DNA of 64,000 nucleotides from Devosia sp. Root413D1 (lineage in GTDB: Bacteria > Pseudomonadota > Alphaproteobacteria > Rhizobiales > Devosiaceae): the NCBI RefSeq assembly GCF_001425235.1, contig NZ_LMEA01000001.1:809615-873614 (forward strand). The letters run 5' to 3'. Under the pieces are notes generated by a model that was not told where the DNA came from, did no database searches, and was given only the letters and a program-made list of their open reading frames with translations. Below, piece after piece: positions 17,229 to 26,924 of this stretch. The translations under genes and the position numbers were made by a program. Within the stretch, counting starts at the first letter, position 1. Each line of letters opens with the position of its first letter.

Positions 17229-18188
17229 GTGAGCACTGTTCCGGGACAAGCCATCTTTCGCGACGTACCCGAGCCCAGGCGCATCGGCCTCAGCCAAAAG
17301 GTGTGGAACAGCCGCTTCGATTATCTTTATGTGGCGCCTGCCCTGATCGTGATGCTGATCGTCATCGGCTATCCGATCTACTACACCATCGAGCTGAGCT
17401 TCTTTAACACCCCGGCGAGCCTGGCGCTCAGCGCCAAGCAGTTCAACGGCCTCGACAATTACGTCACCATCCTGACCAGCCCGGTGTTCTGGAAGGTCAC
17501 CTGGCAGACGGTGCTGTGGACGGTCCTTTCCACCTTCTTCGCCTTCATGATCGGGCTGGGCGCCGCGCTGGCGCTGCATCGCGAGTTCGCCGGCCGCGGG
17601 GTGCTGCGTGCACTGCTGCTGATTCCGTGGGTGGTGAGCGCGGTGGCCGCCTCCTATGTGTGGAAGTGGCTCTATCACTCCGATTTCGGCGCTATCAGCG
17701 CCATGCTCACCCAGGTCGGGTGGATCGATAAGCCGATCAACTTCATCGACAACACCAACACCTCGCTCTACGCGCTGATCGTCGTGAACGTGTGGAAGGA
17801 ATTCTCCTTCGCCATGATCATGCTGATGGCCGGTCTGCAGACGGTTCCCGATACGCTGCTGCGCGCCGCGCAGGTCGATGGCGCCAGCCCCTGGCAGCGC
17901 TTCTGGCATGTCACCTTCCCACACTTGCAGGGTGTGTCGATGGTCACCCTGCTGCTGCTCGCGGTGCAGAACTTCAACTCCTTCATCATCCCCTGGATCA
18001 TGACCGGCGGCGGCCCGGCCGGCTCGTCGGACATCTGGATCACCCATATCTACCAGCTTGCCTTCGGGCGGCAGCGCTGGGGCGTCGCCTCGGCCTATGC
18101 GGTGATCCTGTTCATCGTGATGATGGTGCTCGGCTACTTCTATGTCCGTGCATTGACCAAGGGCGATGACGCGAGGGCCGCCGGATGA
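17229..18188 (+). CDS. ABC transporter permease, MalF/UgpA type
   Basis: A 319-residue inner-membrane permease with six predicted membrane helices. The EAA-type cytoplasmic loop that contacts the ATPase is visible near residues 217-235 (AAQVDGASPWQRFWHVTFP). The start is GTG at 17229. Its stop overlaps the next permease start by four bases (ATGA at 18185-18188), indicating translational coupling. It forms a heterodimeric channel with the downstream permease. Confidence 0.92.
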   Translation: MSTVPGQAIFRDVPEPRRIGLSQKVWNSRFDYLYVAPALIVMLIVIGYPIYYTIELSFFNTPASLALSAKQFNGLDNYVTILTSPVFWKVTWQTVLWTVLSTFFAFMIGLGAALALHREFAGRGVLRALLLIPWVVSAVAASYVWKWLYHSDFGAISAMLTQVGWIDKPINFIDNTNTSLYALIVVNVWKEFSFAMIMLMAGLQTVPDTLLRAAQVDGASPWQRFWHVTFPHLQGVSMVTLLLLAVQNFNSFIIPWIMTGGGPAGSSDIWITHIYQLAFGRQRWGVASAYAVILFIVMMVLGYFYVRALTKGDDARAAG

Positions 18189-19063
18189 CCATGGAACTGA
18201 GTGCAGGCGCCGCCAAGCGCCGTGGTGCAGGTGGCTGGCGCTGGAGCGGGCGGATCTTCCTCCTCCTGCTGCTCGGCTTCACTGTGATGCCGATGATCTG
18301 GATGTTCATCACCTCGCTGAAGACCGGCTTTGCGGCGATGCAGTATCCGCCGCAATGGTGGCCGGCCGAACCGACGCTGGAGAACTACTGGCGGCTGATC
18401 GACCCCTCGGGCAATGTCGGCCGCGACTTCATCCAGTATTTCTGGAACAGCATCTGGGTCTCGACCCTCACCACCATTCTCGCGGTGGTGGTGGCGGTGC
18501 CGGCCGCCTACGCCTTCTCGCGCTTCCGCTTCCCCGGCCGCAACTTCCTGTTCTTCGCCGTGCTGCTCAGGAACATGTTCCCGGCCGTGGTGTTCCTCGT
18601 GCCGCTGTTCATCCTGATGAAAGCGCTGGGGCTGGTGAACACCCACGGTTCGCTGATCCTCACCTACCTGACCTTCGGCCTGCCGCTCGCCATCTGGCTG
18701 CTCAAGGGCTTCTACGACAACATCCCGGTGCAGCTCGAACAGGCGGCCCGCATCGATGGCGCGACGCGCTTCCAGGCCTTCTTCCTGATCGTCATGCCGC
18801 TGTCGACGCCGGGCATCATCGCCACCTCGATCTACAGCTTCATCGGCGCCTGGAACGAGTACATCTACGCCTACACCTTCCTCACCCGGCACGATCAGAT
18901 GACCCTGCCGGTCGGCATCCAGCGCTTCTTTTCGGAGAACGCCACGGATTGGCCGGGGCTGATGGCCGCCACCTTCATGATGAGCATCCCCGTCGTGGTG
19001 CTGTTCCTCGTCCTGCAACGCTACTTCGTGCGCGCCCTGACCGAGGGCGCCGTGAAGCACTAA
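18185..19063 (+). CDS. ABC transporter permease, MalG/UgpE type
   Basis: A 292-residue inner-membrane permease with six predicted helices. The EAA loop near residues 180-200 reads [19 protein letters not shown], which should dock on the MalK-type ATPase encoded 22 bases downstream. The four-base overlap with the upstream permease ensures stoichiometric synthesis. Confidence 0.92.
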   Translation: MTMELSAGAAKRRGAGGWRWSGRIFLLLLLGFTVMPMIWMFITSLKTGFAAMQYPPQWWPAEPTLENYWRLIDPSGNVGRDFIQYFWNSIWVSTLTTILAVVVAVPAAYAFSRFRFPGRNFLFFAVLLRNMFPAVVFLVPLFILMKALGLVNTHGSLILTYLTFGLPLAIWLLKGFYDNIPVQLEQAARIDGATRFQAFFLIVMPLSTPGIIATSIYSFIGAWNEYIYAYTFLTRHDQMTLPVGIQRFFSENATDWPGLMAATFMMSIPVVVLFLVLQRYFVRALTEGAVKH

Positions 19064-19085
19064 CGGAAAGCTCAAGGAAACCCAT

Positions 19086-20183
19086 ATGGCTCAGGTTATC
19101 CTCAAGGACGTGGTCAAGAACTACGGCGATGTCTACGCCGTGAACCACGTGTCGCTGACCGTCGAGGACGGAGAGTTCGTCGCGCTGGTCGGCCCCTCCG
19201 GCTGCGGCAAGACCACGACGCTCAACCTGGTCGCCGGGCTGATCCCGATGTCGGGCGGCACCATCAACATCGGCGACCGCGACGTCACCGACCTCGACCC
19301 CAAGGACCGGGACATCGCCATGGTGTTCCAGAACTACGCGCTCTACCCGCAGAAGTCGGTCTACAAGAACCTCGCCTTCCCGCTGCAGATGCGCAAATTG
19401 CCGAAGGAAGAGATCGACAAGCGGGTCCAGGCCGCCGCCAAGACCCTCGATATCGTCCATCTGCTGGAGCGCAAGCCGCGCGAACTGTCGGGCGGCCAGC
19501 AGCAGCGCGTGGCGCTGGGCCGGGCGCTGGTGCGCGAGCCGCGCGCCTTCCTGATGGATGAGCCGCTGTCGAACCTCGACGCCAAGCTGCGCGTGCAGAT
19601 GCGCTCCGAGATCAAGCGTTTCCACCAGGATCTCAACGCCACCATCATCTACGTGACGCACGACCAGCTCGAGGCCGTCACCATGTCCGACAAGATGGCG
19701 GTGATGAATGGCGGCTTCCTGCAGCAATATGACAGCCCGGCCAACGTTTTCGCCAACCCGGTGAACATGTTCGTTGCAAGCTTCGTTGGCTCCCCTGCCA
19801 TGAGCCTCGTGCCGCTGACCGCCGCATCGAAGGATGGGAAGGTCGTGCTCCAGAGCCCCGAGGGCTGGGAGATGCCGCTCTCCGACGCCAATGGCCGGAA
19901 GGCGCTGAGCGCCAAATCCAGCAAGGTGGTGCTGGGCGGCCGGCACTCGACCATCACGGTGCACAAGTCTCAGGTGCCGGGTGCCGTACCGGGCAAGGTC
20001 TATACGGTCGAGCCGACCGGCGACGTCACCTTCGCCCAGGTCTTCGTCTCCGGCGCCGTGGTCAATGTCAGCGTCGCCCCGACCTTCCAGCTCAGGCCCG
20101 ACGAGCCGGTGTTCCTCGAGTTCGATCAGGACCGCATGCATCTGTTCGACGGCGAAACCGAAATGGCACTCAAGCTCGCATAA
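19086..20183 (+). CDS. ABC transporter ATP-binding protein, MalK/UgpC/MsmX type
   Basis: A 365-residue ATPase. The Walker A is GPSGCGKTT near residues 37-45, the signature LSGGQQQR near residues 135-142, Walker B FLMDEP, D-loop SNLDA and the switch His in THDQ. The C-terminal ~130 residues are the regulatory OB-fold domain of the MalK group. Because the second MalEFG-like importer (26925-30283) lacks its own ATPase and MalK-type ATPases can serve several importers, this protein may power both systems; that is inference. Confidence 0.93.
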   Translation: MAQVILKDVVKNYGDVYAVNHVSLTVEDGEFVALVGPSGCGKTTTLNLVAGLIPMSGGTINIGDRDVTDLDPKDRDIAMVFQNYALYPQKSVYKNLAFPLQMRKLPKEEIDKRVQAAAKTLDIVHLLERKPRELSGGQQQRVALGRALVREPRAFLMDEPLSNLDAKLRVQMRSEIKRFHQDLNATIIYVTHDQLEAVTMSDKMAVMNGGFLQQYDSPANVFANPVNMFVASFVGSPAMSLVPLTAASKDGKVVLQSPEGWEMPLSDANGRKALSAKSSKVVLGGRHSTITVHKSQVPGAVPGKVYTVEPTGDVTFAQVFVSGAVVNVSVAPTFQLRPDEPVFLEFDQDRMHLFDGETEMALKLA

Positions 20184-20254
20184 GCCGCCAATCGATTTGT
20201 CCTTCCATCGGGCGGCCCGGTAGCGACCGCTCCCCAGCCAAGGCTTAACCCCCA

Positions 20255-21610
20255 ATGACTTCGAACCCTGCCGAAGACGCGCTTAATCGCGTCAACACCA
20301 GCTCCCGCCCGTCTGATTTGAGGATCACCGATATCCGCGTGGCCGAGATCACCGGTGCGCCGTTCCGCTCGGCGCTGCTGAAGATCTATACCAACCAGGG
20401 CATCGTGGGCTTGGGCGAAGTGCGCGACGGCGCCAGCGCCACCTACGCGCTGATGCTGAAGAGCCGGCTGCTCGGCGAAAACCCTTGCGATGTCGACCGG
20501 CTGTTCCGTCGCATCAAGCAGTTCGGCGGCCACGGCCGGCAGGGTGGCGGCGTCTCGGCCATTGAGATCGCGCTCTGGGATCTCGCCGGCAAGGCCTATG
20601 GCGCGCCGATCTACCAGATGCTGGGCGGCAAGTTCCGCGACAAGGTGCGCTGCTATTGCGACACCGACGCCGATCGCCCGAGCGGCACTGAGATGGGCAA
20701 GCGTTTGAAGGAGCGCATGGACAAGGGGTTCACCTTCCTGAAGATGGACCTGGGGCTGATGGAGATCGCCCATATCCCCGGCGCCGTCGTTGGCCCGGCG
20801 GGCGTACTCGAAGGCTTCAAGCAGCACGCCGGCGGCATCCGCGCGACCAACAACGAGGAGCGCAAGGCGCGTAACCTCGTTTACGACGCGCAGAACGTCA
20901 TGCACCCGTTCACCGGGCTGCACTTCTCCGAAAAGGGTCTCGACCTGCTCGAGCAGTACATTGCCGAAGTGCGCGACGTGATCGGGCCCGAGATCCCGCT
21001 GGCCATCGACCATCTCGGCCATATCTCGCTGCAGGACGGTATCCGGCTGGCGCAGCGCATCGAGAAATACACCCCGGCCTGGCTCGAGGACGTGATCCCC
21101 TGGCAGCATGCGGAGAGCTATCGCCGGTTGCAGGAAGCGACCTCGGTGCCGATCTGCACCGGCGAGGATATCTACCTGAAGGAAGGTTTCGAGCCGCTGT
21201 TCAACGCCGGCATCTCGGTCATCCATCCCGATATCCTCACCACCGGCGGCATCCTCGAAACCAAGAAGATCGGCGACGCGGCGCAGGACCATGGCATCGC
21301 CATGGCCATCCACATGGCCGAGAGCCCGATCGCCGCGATTGCCGCGGCCCATATCGCCACCGCCACCGAGAACTTCCTGGCGCTCGAATATCACTCGGTC
21401 GATGTGCCGTGGTGGGATGACATCGTCACCGGCTTCGACGGTCCGATCGTCAAGAACGGCTTCATCGAGCTCAGCGACAAACCGGGCCTCGGCATCGACG
21501 ACGTCAACGACGAGCTGCTGCGTCAGCACCTGCAGCCTGGTGTTACCGACATCTGGCAGCCGACCGACCAGTGGGACAATGACATGTCCTGGGACCGCAC
21601 CTGGTCCTGA
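20255..21610 (+). CDS. enolase-superfamily sugar-acid dehydratase (mandelate racemase type)
   Basis: A 451-residue mandelate-racemase-group enzyme, longer than most because of an insertion around residues 165-225 in the barrel. Metal ligands are D252, E278 (WLEDV) and E304 (TGEDIYL). D326 and H353 form the probable catalytic dyad; K163 (FLKMD) is on the other side. The C-terminal [14 protein letters not shown] resembles the equivalent segment of the dehydratase at 13355, so these two may be related in specificity. It is the first of three different dehydratases after the transporter genes. The substrate is unknown. Confidence 0.87.
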   Translation: MTSNPAEDALNRVNTSSRPSDLRITDIRVAEITGAPFRSALLKIYTNQGIVGLGEVRDGASATYALMLKSRLLGENPCDVDRLFRRIKQFGGHGRQGGGVSAIEIALWDLAGKAYGAPIYQMLGGKFRDKVRCYCDTDADRPSGTEMGKRLKERMDKGFTFLKMDLGLMEIAHIPGAVVGPAGVLEGFKQHAGGIRATNNEERKARNLVYDAQNVMHPFTGLHFSEKGLDLLEQYIAEVRDVIGPEIPLAIDHLGHISLQDGIRLAQRIEKYTPAWLEDVIPWQHAESYRRLQEATSVPICTGEDIYLKEGFEPLFNAGISVIHPDILTTGGILETKKIGDAAQDHGIAMAIHMAESPIAAIAAAHIATATENFLALEYHSVDVPWWDDIVTGFDGPIVKNGFIELSDKPGLGIDDVNDELLRQHLQPGVTDIWQPTDQWDNDMSWDRTWS

Positions 21611-21650
21611 GGAACATCCAGTCCCGAGCGAGCGTGGAGCGACGCATCAA

Positions 21651-22865
21651 ATGAAGATCAAGGAAATCAAGGTCATCGTCTGCTCGCCCGGGCGGAACTT
21701 CACCACGGTGAAGGTGATCACCGACGAGGGTGTCTACGGCATCGGCGATGGCACGGTGAACGGCCGCGAGCTGTCGGTCGCCAGCTATCTCGAGGATCAC
21801 GTCGCTCCGGCGCTGATCGGCATGGATCCGCTGCGCACCGAGGATATCTGGCAGTATCTCTATAAGGGCGCCTACTGGCGTCGCGGCCCGATCACCATGG
21901 CGGCGATCTCGGCCATCGACATGGCGCTGTGGGATATCAAGGCCAAGGTTGCCGGCCTGCCGCTCTACCAGCTGCTCGGTGGCCGCTCACGCGACAAGGT
22001 GATGGTCTACCGCCACGCCTCCGGCCTCGAAATCTCCGAGGTGGTCGAGGGCGTCCTCGCCATCAAGGAAACCGGCGTCGAGGCGATCCGCGCCCAGGTC
22101 GCCATCCCCGGCCTGCCGCCGATCTACGGCACCGGCGATTCCACCGATACCGCAGCGCTGAAGGGCCGTGGGGCCATCGTGCCGCACGAGGAAGTCTGGG
22201 CGACGCACAAATACCTGCCGCTGGTGCCCAAACTGTTCGAGAAGGTGCGCGACGCGGTGGGCTGGGACGTGCACCTGCTGCACGACGTGCATCACCGCCT
22301 GACCCCGATCGAAGCCGCCCGCCTCGGCAAGGACCTCGAGCCCTACCGGCTGTTCTGGCTCGAGGACGCCATTCCCGCCGAGCTGCAGGAAGGCTTTCGC
22401 ATCATCCGCCAGCACACCACGCAGCCCCTCGCGGTGGGCGAGGTGTTCAACTCGATCTACGACACCCACACGCTGATCACCGAGCAGTTGATCGATTATG
22501 CCCGCGTCACCTCCACTCATGCGGGCGGCGTCACCGGCATCAAGAAGATTTTCGATCTGGCGGCGATCTACCATGTGAAGTCGGCGTGCCACGGCCCGCA
22601 GGACGTGTCGCCGATCGCCATGGGCTGCAACATCCATGTCGACGTGGCGATCCCGAATTTCGGTATCCAGGAATTCGCCAACTACTCCGAGCTGATGTTC
22701 GACGTGTTCAAATGCGCCTGGTCGTACGATCGCGGTTACCTGCAACCGGGCGAAGTACCCGGCCACGGCGTCGATTTCGACGAAAGTCTCGCTGCCAAAT
22801 ACCCCTACAAGCAGGCTTACCTGCCGATCGCCCGTCTCGAAGACGGCAGCATGACCAGCTGGTGA
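21651..22865 (+). CDS. manD: D-mannonate dehydratase, enolase-superfamily (ManD)
   Basis: A 404-residue enzyme matching the ManD/RspA subgroup throughout. The diagnostic R147, Y159 and the HDVHHRLTP block (D212, H214) are present, with E238, E264 and H314 completing the site. ManD dehydrates D-mannonate, and in some members D-gluconate, to 2-keto-3-deoxy-D-gluconate. The open frame continues further upstream in phase with the previous gene, but ATG 21651 is the homologous start. A UxuA-type enzyme for the same reaction is encoded at 25806, an apparent redundancy. Confidence 0.9.
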   Translation: MKIKEIKVIVCSPGRNFTTVKVITDEGVYGIGDGTVNGRELSVASYLEDHVAPALIGMDPLRTEDIWQYLYKGAYWRRGPITMAAISAIDMALWDIKAKVAGLPLYQLLGGRSRDKVMVYRHASGLEISEVVEGVLAIKETGVEAIRAQVAIPGLPPIYGTGDSTDTAALKGRGAIVPHEEVWATHKYLPLVPKLFEKVRDAVGWDVHLLHDVHHRLTPIEAARLGKDLEPYRLFWLEDAIPAELQEGFRIIRQHTTQPLAVGEVFNSIYDTHTLITEQLIDYARVTSTHAGGVTGIKKIFDLAAIYHVKSACHGPQDVSPIAMGCNIHVDVAIPNFGIQEFANYSELMFDVFKCAWSYDRGYLQPGEVPGHGVDFDESLAAKYPYKQAYLPIARLEDGSMTSW

Positions 22866-22875
22866 GGAACCAACA

Positions 22876-24033
22876 GTGAAGATCACCGCCATCAAGCCGT
22901 TCCCGGTCTGGGTCGGCCATCGCAACCAGCTGATCGTCAAGATCGAAACCGATGCGGGCATTTTCGGCTGGGGCGAAAGCGGGCTCAGCGGCCGCGAGAA
23001 GGCCGTCGTCGGGGCGCTCGAGCACTATGCGCAGTTCCTCGTCGGGCGCGACCCGATGCAGATCGGCGCGCTGTGGCAGGAGATGTACCGCAGCCAGTAC
23101 TTTGAGGGCGGGCGCGTGCTCACCGCGGCGCAGTCGGCGCTCGATATCGCGCTCTACGACATCAAGGGCAAGGCACTGGGGGTACCCGTTTACGAACTCC
23201 TCGGCGGCAAGCACCGCGACTTCATCCCGACCTTCGCCTCGACCGGCTCGATCAGCGGCGACGAGACCATCGAGGACGCAAAAAAGCTGATGGCCCGCGG
23301 CTGGTCCACCATCCGCTTCTTCCCCGCCGAATGGAACGACGCCCAGGGCATTTTCGAGCCGCGCGAGTCGATCGGCAAGACCGCCAAATTCCTCACCAAG
23401 GCGCGCGAAGCGCTGGGCGAAGACGTGGTGCTGGGCATCGACTACCACCACCGGCTGAGCGTCGCCGAGACGGCGAGCTTCTGCCAGAAGATGCCATCCG
23501 GCACGCTCGATTTCCTCGAGGAGCCGATCCGCGACGAGACGCCCGAGGCCTACGAAAACCTGCGGAAACTCACCGACGTGCCCTTCGCCATAGGCGAGGA
23601 GTTCTCCTCCAAGTGGCAGTTCCTGCCCTATATCGAACGCGGCATCCATCAGTACAACCGGCTCGACCTCTGCAATGTCGGCGGCTTCACCGAGGCGATG
23701 AAGGTCGCCGGCTGGTCCGAGGCGCACTATGTCGACCTGATGCCGCACAACCCGCTGGGGCCGATCTGCACTGCGGCGACCATCCACTTCTCGGCGGCGA
23801 CGCCGAACTTCTTCGCGCTCGAAGTGCGCGCCAACGCCACCGACCTCTATGCCGGCACGCCTACCGCGGAGCTGTTCCCCACCATGCCGCTGCTCGATGG
23901 CGCGTTATTCCGCGTGCCGGACGCGCCGGGGCTCGGCATCGAAATCAACGAAAAGCTGCTCGACAAGGACAGCTTCAAGTTCTGGGAGGCGCCCCACCTG
24001 AAGCGCCGCGACGGTTCGGTTACGAACTGGTAG
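22876..24033 (+). CDS. enolase-superfamily dehydratase, D-galactonate dehydratase-like
   Basis: A 385-residue enzyme resembling the D-galactonate dehydratase (DgoD) subgroup. Metal ligands are D189, E215 (FLEEPI) and E241 (AIGEEF). H191/H192 and H291 (LMPHNPLGP) occupy the places of the DgoD catalytic histidines. GTG 22876 follows GAGGA and starts 10 bases after ManD. Galactonate or a C4-epimeric aldonate is the likeliest substrate, but members of this subgroup differ. Confidence 0.87.
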   Translation: MKITAIKPFPVWVGHRNQLIVKIETDAGIFGWGESGLSGREKAVVGALEHYAQFLVGRDPMQIGALWQEMYRSQYFEGGRVLTAAQSALDIALYDIKGKALGVPVYELLGGKHRDFIPTFASTGSISGDETIEDAKKLMARGWSTIRFFPAEWNDAQGIFEPRESIGKTAKFLTKAREALGEDVVLGIDYHHRLSVAETASFCQKMPSGTLDFLEEPIRDETPEAYENLRKLTDVPFAIGEEFSSKWQFLPYIERGIHQYNRLDLCNVGGFTEAMKVAGWSEAHYVDLMPHNPLGPICTAATIHFSAATPNFFALEVRANATDLYAGTPTAELFPTMPLLDGALFRVPDAPGLGIEINEKLLDKDSFKFWEAPHLKRRDGSVTNW

Positions 24034-24061
24034 ACCCGAAACTCATCTGGAGGAGATACTT

Positions 24062-24832
24062 ATGGTCCACATCATGCAAAGCCCGATCCCGGCGTTCAAG
24101 CGTCCGAGCAAGGACGTCATCGCCGCGCTGAAGGATATCGGCACCGCCACCGTGGCCGGGTCGCTCGGCCACTCCGGCTTCCGCAACCCGCACATGGTCG
24201 GCCCGGTCAGCCAGTATAAGGGCAAGTCCATCGTCGGCACCGCCCTGACGCTGCAGTTCATGCCGCAGCGCCCGGATCTCTTCAGCGAAGGTGAATATTC
24301 GGATCCCGAAAAGCAGCTGCATCGCCACGTTCTCTATGAAGTCGAAGAGAACGACGTGGTGGTGGTCGACGCGCGCGGCGACCTGAGCTCGGGCGTCTTC
24401 GGCGATATGATGTCGACCTACTTCAAGGGCCGCAAAGGCGCCGGCATCGTCATTGACGGCGTGATGCGCGACAAGCCCAACGTCGACAAGCTCGATCTCG
24501 CCATCTGGATGCGCGGCTGGACCCCGAACTACCACGTCCAGGTCTCGATCTGGCCGGCGGCAGTGAACGTGCCGATCTCCTGCGGCGGCGTCATGGTCAT
24601 CCCGGGCGACATCATCATGGCCGACGATGACGGCGTCGTCGTGCTGCCGCAGTCGATGGCCGAAAAGGTCATCGAGGATTCGAAGAAACACGCCGAGTGG
24701 GAAGTGTTCAGCCGCGAAAAGCTCACTGCCGGTGAATCGCTCCGCCGCTACTACCCGCTGCACCCCGATGCCGAAGAAGAATACCAGGCCTGGCGCAAGG
24801 CCAAGGGCCTGCCGCCGAGCCCCAGCCACTGA
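24062..24832 (+). CDS. RraA-like protein, probable HMG-aldolase-type lyase
   Basis: A 256-residue member of the RraA/4-hydroxy-4-methyl-2-oxoglutarate aldolase superfamily. The central phosphate/oxalate-binding G-x3-D segment (SSGVFGDMMS) and the Arg-Asp pair (GVMRDKPNVD) used by the aldolase members to bind metal and substrate are present, with an N-terminal extension and a C-terminal helical tail. A strong GGAGGAG site precedes it. As last gene of an operon with three sugar-acid dehydratases, it plausibly cleaves or otherwise processes their 2-keto-3-deoxy product, rather than regulating RNase E. Confidence 0.82.
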   Translation: MVHIMQSPIPAFKRPSKDVIAALKDIGTATVAGSLGHSGFRNPHMVGPVSQYKGKSIVGTALTLQFMPQRPDLFSEGEYSDPEKQLHRHVLYEVEENDVVVVDARGDLSSGVFGDMMSTYFKGRKGAGIVIDGVMRDKPNVDKLDLAIWMRGWTPNYHVQVSIWPAAVNVPISCGGVMVIPGDIIMADDDGVVVLPQSMAEKVIEDSKKHAEWEVFSREKLTAGESLRRYYPLHPDAEEEYQAWRKAKGLPPSPSH

Positions 24833-24858
24833 GGCGACGAGCTTAGCTGTGAAACGAG

Positions 24859-24887
24859 AAGGGCGCCCAAGTGGCGCCCTTACTTTT
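24859..24887 (+). terminator. rho-independent terminator of the transporter/dehydratase operon
   Basis: Perfect nine-base arms AAGGGCGCC and GGCGCCCTT surround a CAAGT loop, followed by ACTTTT, 27 bases after the RraA-like stop codon. Confidence 0.85.
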
Positions 24888-24925
24888 GGTGCTGGATGGT
24901 GGCCGGATGCCGGCATCCAGCCCGG

Positions 24926-25078
24926 TTCGCACCCCCTCCGAGCTGCGCTAGGTCGCTTCGCTCCCAAGCTCCGCTTGCCTCCCCCGTCGAGGGGGAGGTG
25001 GGGCCGGTGCTTGTGGCTTGGATGTGCCCGATACACCGGCGGGCACCTCCCCCTCGACGGGGGAGGTTGGGAGGGGTG
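24926..25078. repeat. family B inverted repeat, copy 2
   Basis: Left half with TCCCAAGCTCCGCTTGCCTC and GGGGGAGGTG, right half with CACCTCCCCCTCGACGGGGG. The same ~150-bp design recurs at 48224-48376 in the opposite orientation. It fills most of the 353-base gap between 24833 and 25185; apart from the terminator nothing else was recognised there. Confidence 0.7.
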
Positions 25079-25185
25079 CGCAGCGCGCTCGATGTCGAGG
25101 TGGCCAGCGTGGCGCGATATTTCCATTTCTCGCAACTGTGCCGCCGCCGCTATTACTAGCCGGCGCAGTCGCTCGTGGCGGTCAC

Positions 25186-25718
25186 ATGGTTCCCAGCATC
25201 CTCTCGCATTACTACGCCCGTGAGCGCGGTCCGTTCCGATCGCTTTCGGACCTGCCACACGCGGAGGCCGAGAGCGTGCTCGAGGCCATTCGCCAGCGCG
25301 GCGACGGCTTTGCCAGCCAGCGGCGGCCCGACTACCTGGTCATCCGGCGTGACCTGGAAGCGCTGGTCCGGCAGCGCTTCATCGACAAGGGTGGCCGTCC
25401 GGTCCGCAGCACGCCGCGCTACATGATCCTGGGGCAATGCGACTGGGTGCGCGATTGGTATCTCGAGGGATGTTCGCTGGCGGTGCCGCTGGCGCGTTTC
25501 GACCCCCGGATCGTCAGCTTCACCTATGGCGACAGCTTCCCCGCCATGCGGCACATGACGGCAAGCCGCACCGCGGGCAGGTGTTTACCCTCGGCGAGCT
25601 GCCTTGGCTCGTCGAGCAGTTCGGCCTCCCCCAGCAACGTGCCGAAACCACCGGTCCGGACCGGTACATCGAAGCGCAGGTATGGGACGATGAGCCGCTT
25701 GGCGAGTGGTTGGGTTAG
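25186..25718 (+). pseudogene. hypothetical protein interrupted by a frameshift
   Basis: From ATG 25186 the frame encodes about 123 residues beginning MVPSILSHYYARERGPFRSL and running to FPAMRH near 25555. It is then out of phase, and the sense continues in a neighbouring frame (DGKPHRGQVFTLGELPWLVEQ) to the stop at 25716-25718. Together they make a ~177-residue soluble protein rich in Tyr, Arg and Trp. It resembles a widespread uncharacterised family, but I cannot name a function. A one-base loss or a two-base gain near 25556 would explain it, as would a sequencing error. Confidence 0.65.
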
Positions 25719-25758
25719 CCTCGCCGGCGCGCTGCTTGTGCGAGGGCCACAAGACAAA

Positions 25759-25779
25759 GGGCGGCCCACTGGACCGCCC
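25759..25779 (-). terminator. rho-independent terminator of the uxuA-type gene (minus strand)
   Basis: GGGCGG and CCGCCC arms; read on the minus strand the stem is followed by TTTGTCTT. It is 27 bases after the stop codon of the gene ending at 25806. Confidence 0.7.
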
Positions 25780-25805
25780 ATGAAGCGCCGTTGCGGCGTG
25801 CCGGA

Positions 25806-26855
25806 TCAAGCCTTGCCCAAAAACTCGGCCATCCGGATCAACCCCTGCATATACCCAATCGCGTGCGAGCGGCCGCGGTGGTTCCAGTCGCTGTCACCGT
25901 CCATCTTGGGCACGTGGTCGTCGAGCAGGAAGCCATCGAAGCCGTTCTTGGCGAGCAGCACGATGACTTCGGCCGGGTCGAAATTGCCATCGCCGATGAA
26001 GCACTCGACGAAGTTCGGCACCGACCCCTTCACGTCGCGGAAGTGGATGTAGGAGATCCGGCCCTTGGGCGCGAAATACTCGATCATCTCGTTGACGTTG
26101 GCCTTGCCGCCTTCCATCTCCGAGCAGCAGCCGAGGCAGAGGTCGAGCGACCAAGCCTCCGAGCGGCCGACCAGGTCATAGGCCTTCTTGAAATTCTCCG
26201 GCTTGTAGAACAGCCGCGCCACGCCGCCCAGCATCGGCACCGGCGGATCGTCCGGGTGCAGCGCCAGCTTCAGGCCTTCCTCTTCGGCCACCGGCAGCAC
26301 CGCCTTCATGAAATACTCGTAGTTGCTCCACATCTGCTCTTCGGTGATCAGCGGGCCGTCCTTGCCGAACAGCGGCATCGAGGAGGCGCGTCCGAGCGTC
26401 GTCGGCATGAACGAGCGGAGCAGCTCGAGATTGTCGATATTGGCTTCGACCACCGCCATGTCGAATTGCCGGGCCACGGCGCCGCCGCGGGTCGCGGCAT
26501 CGCGCTTGGTGGTCCACACCGAGTTGGGCATGAAGTGCAGCCCGAGCACCGGGATGCCGGCGCGCGCCACGGCGCGGATCGTTGCCTGGTAGTTCTCGAT
26601 CTGCTCGTCGCGGCCCTCGAGCCCCATCATCGCCTTGTGGTAGAAATGGGTGGGGACGTTCTCGATCGCTTCGAACTTGAGGCCGGCTGCCTCCACCTGG
26701 TCGACCAGCGCCCTGACGTCCTTTTGCTCCCAGCGATTGTCGCCCGGCAGCGTCGGGTTGTTCATCTGCAACCCGGTGGCGCCGATCTGCGCCGCGAAGC
26801 GGAGCCTTTCCTCGCTCAGTTCATGGAACTGGCCGACCGCAACTCTGATACCCAT
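25806..26855 (-). CDS. mannonate dehydratase, UxuA-family
   Basis: A 349-residue TIM-barrel protein of the xylose-isomerase-like superfamily resembling UxuA. HPDDPP at residues 200-205 is the UxuA signature. Further metal/substrate residues are in CCSE (243-246), YIHFRDVKG (269-277) and the C-terminal DDHVPKMDG (312-320). UxuA dehydrates D-mannonate to 2-keto-3-deoxy-D-gluconate in the hexuronate pathway. ATG 26855 with AGGA upstream is preferred to GTG 26876. It is the last gene of a minus-strand set with a binding protein and two permeases, so import and dehydration are coupled. Divergent members of this family may use other acids. Confidence 0.82.
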   Translation of the reverse strand: MGIRVAVGQFHELSEERLRFAAQIGATGLQMNNPTLPGDNRWEQKDVRALVDQVEAAGLKFEAIENVPTHFYHKAMMGLEGRDEQIENYQATIRAVARAGIPVLGLHFMPNSVWTTKRDAATRGGAVARQFDMAVVEANIDNLELLRSFMPTTLGRASSMPLFGKDGPLITEEQMWSNYEYFMKAVLPVAEEEGLKLALHPDDPPVPMLGGVARLFYKPENFKKAYDLVGRSEAWSLDLCLGCCSEMEGGKANVNEMIEYFAPKGRISYIHFRDVKGSVPNFVECFIGDGNFDPAEVIVLLAKNGFDGFLLDDHVPKMDGDSDWNHRGRSHAIGYMQGLIRMAEFLGKA

Positions 26856-26896
26856 TCTCTTGTTCCTAAATTGCACTGCAGTTGGTGTGTCACCGG

Positions 26897-26919
26897 GTCA
26901 TTCCCGCATAGGCGGGAAC
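26897..26919. repeat. short dRS3-like palindrome (family A partial copy)
   Basis: GTCATTCCCGC-ATAG-GCGGGAAC, followed by CCCCGTCATCCC that overlaps the 3' end of the permease gene. It is a half-length relative of the family A elements. Confidence 0.6.
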
Positions 26920-26924
26920 CCCCG

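Noticed and set aside
24896..25159. Short plus-strand open frame ending in an Arg/Tyr-rich tail
   Set aside because: Most of it is the family B repeat read through; the last ~20 codons alone are not enough to claim a gene.
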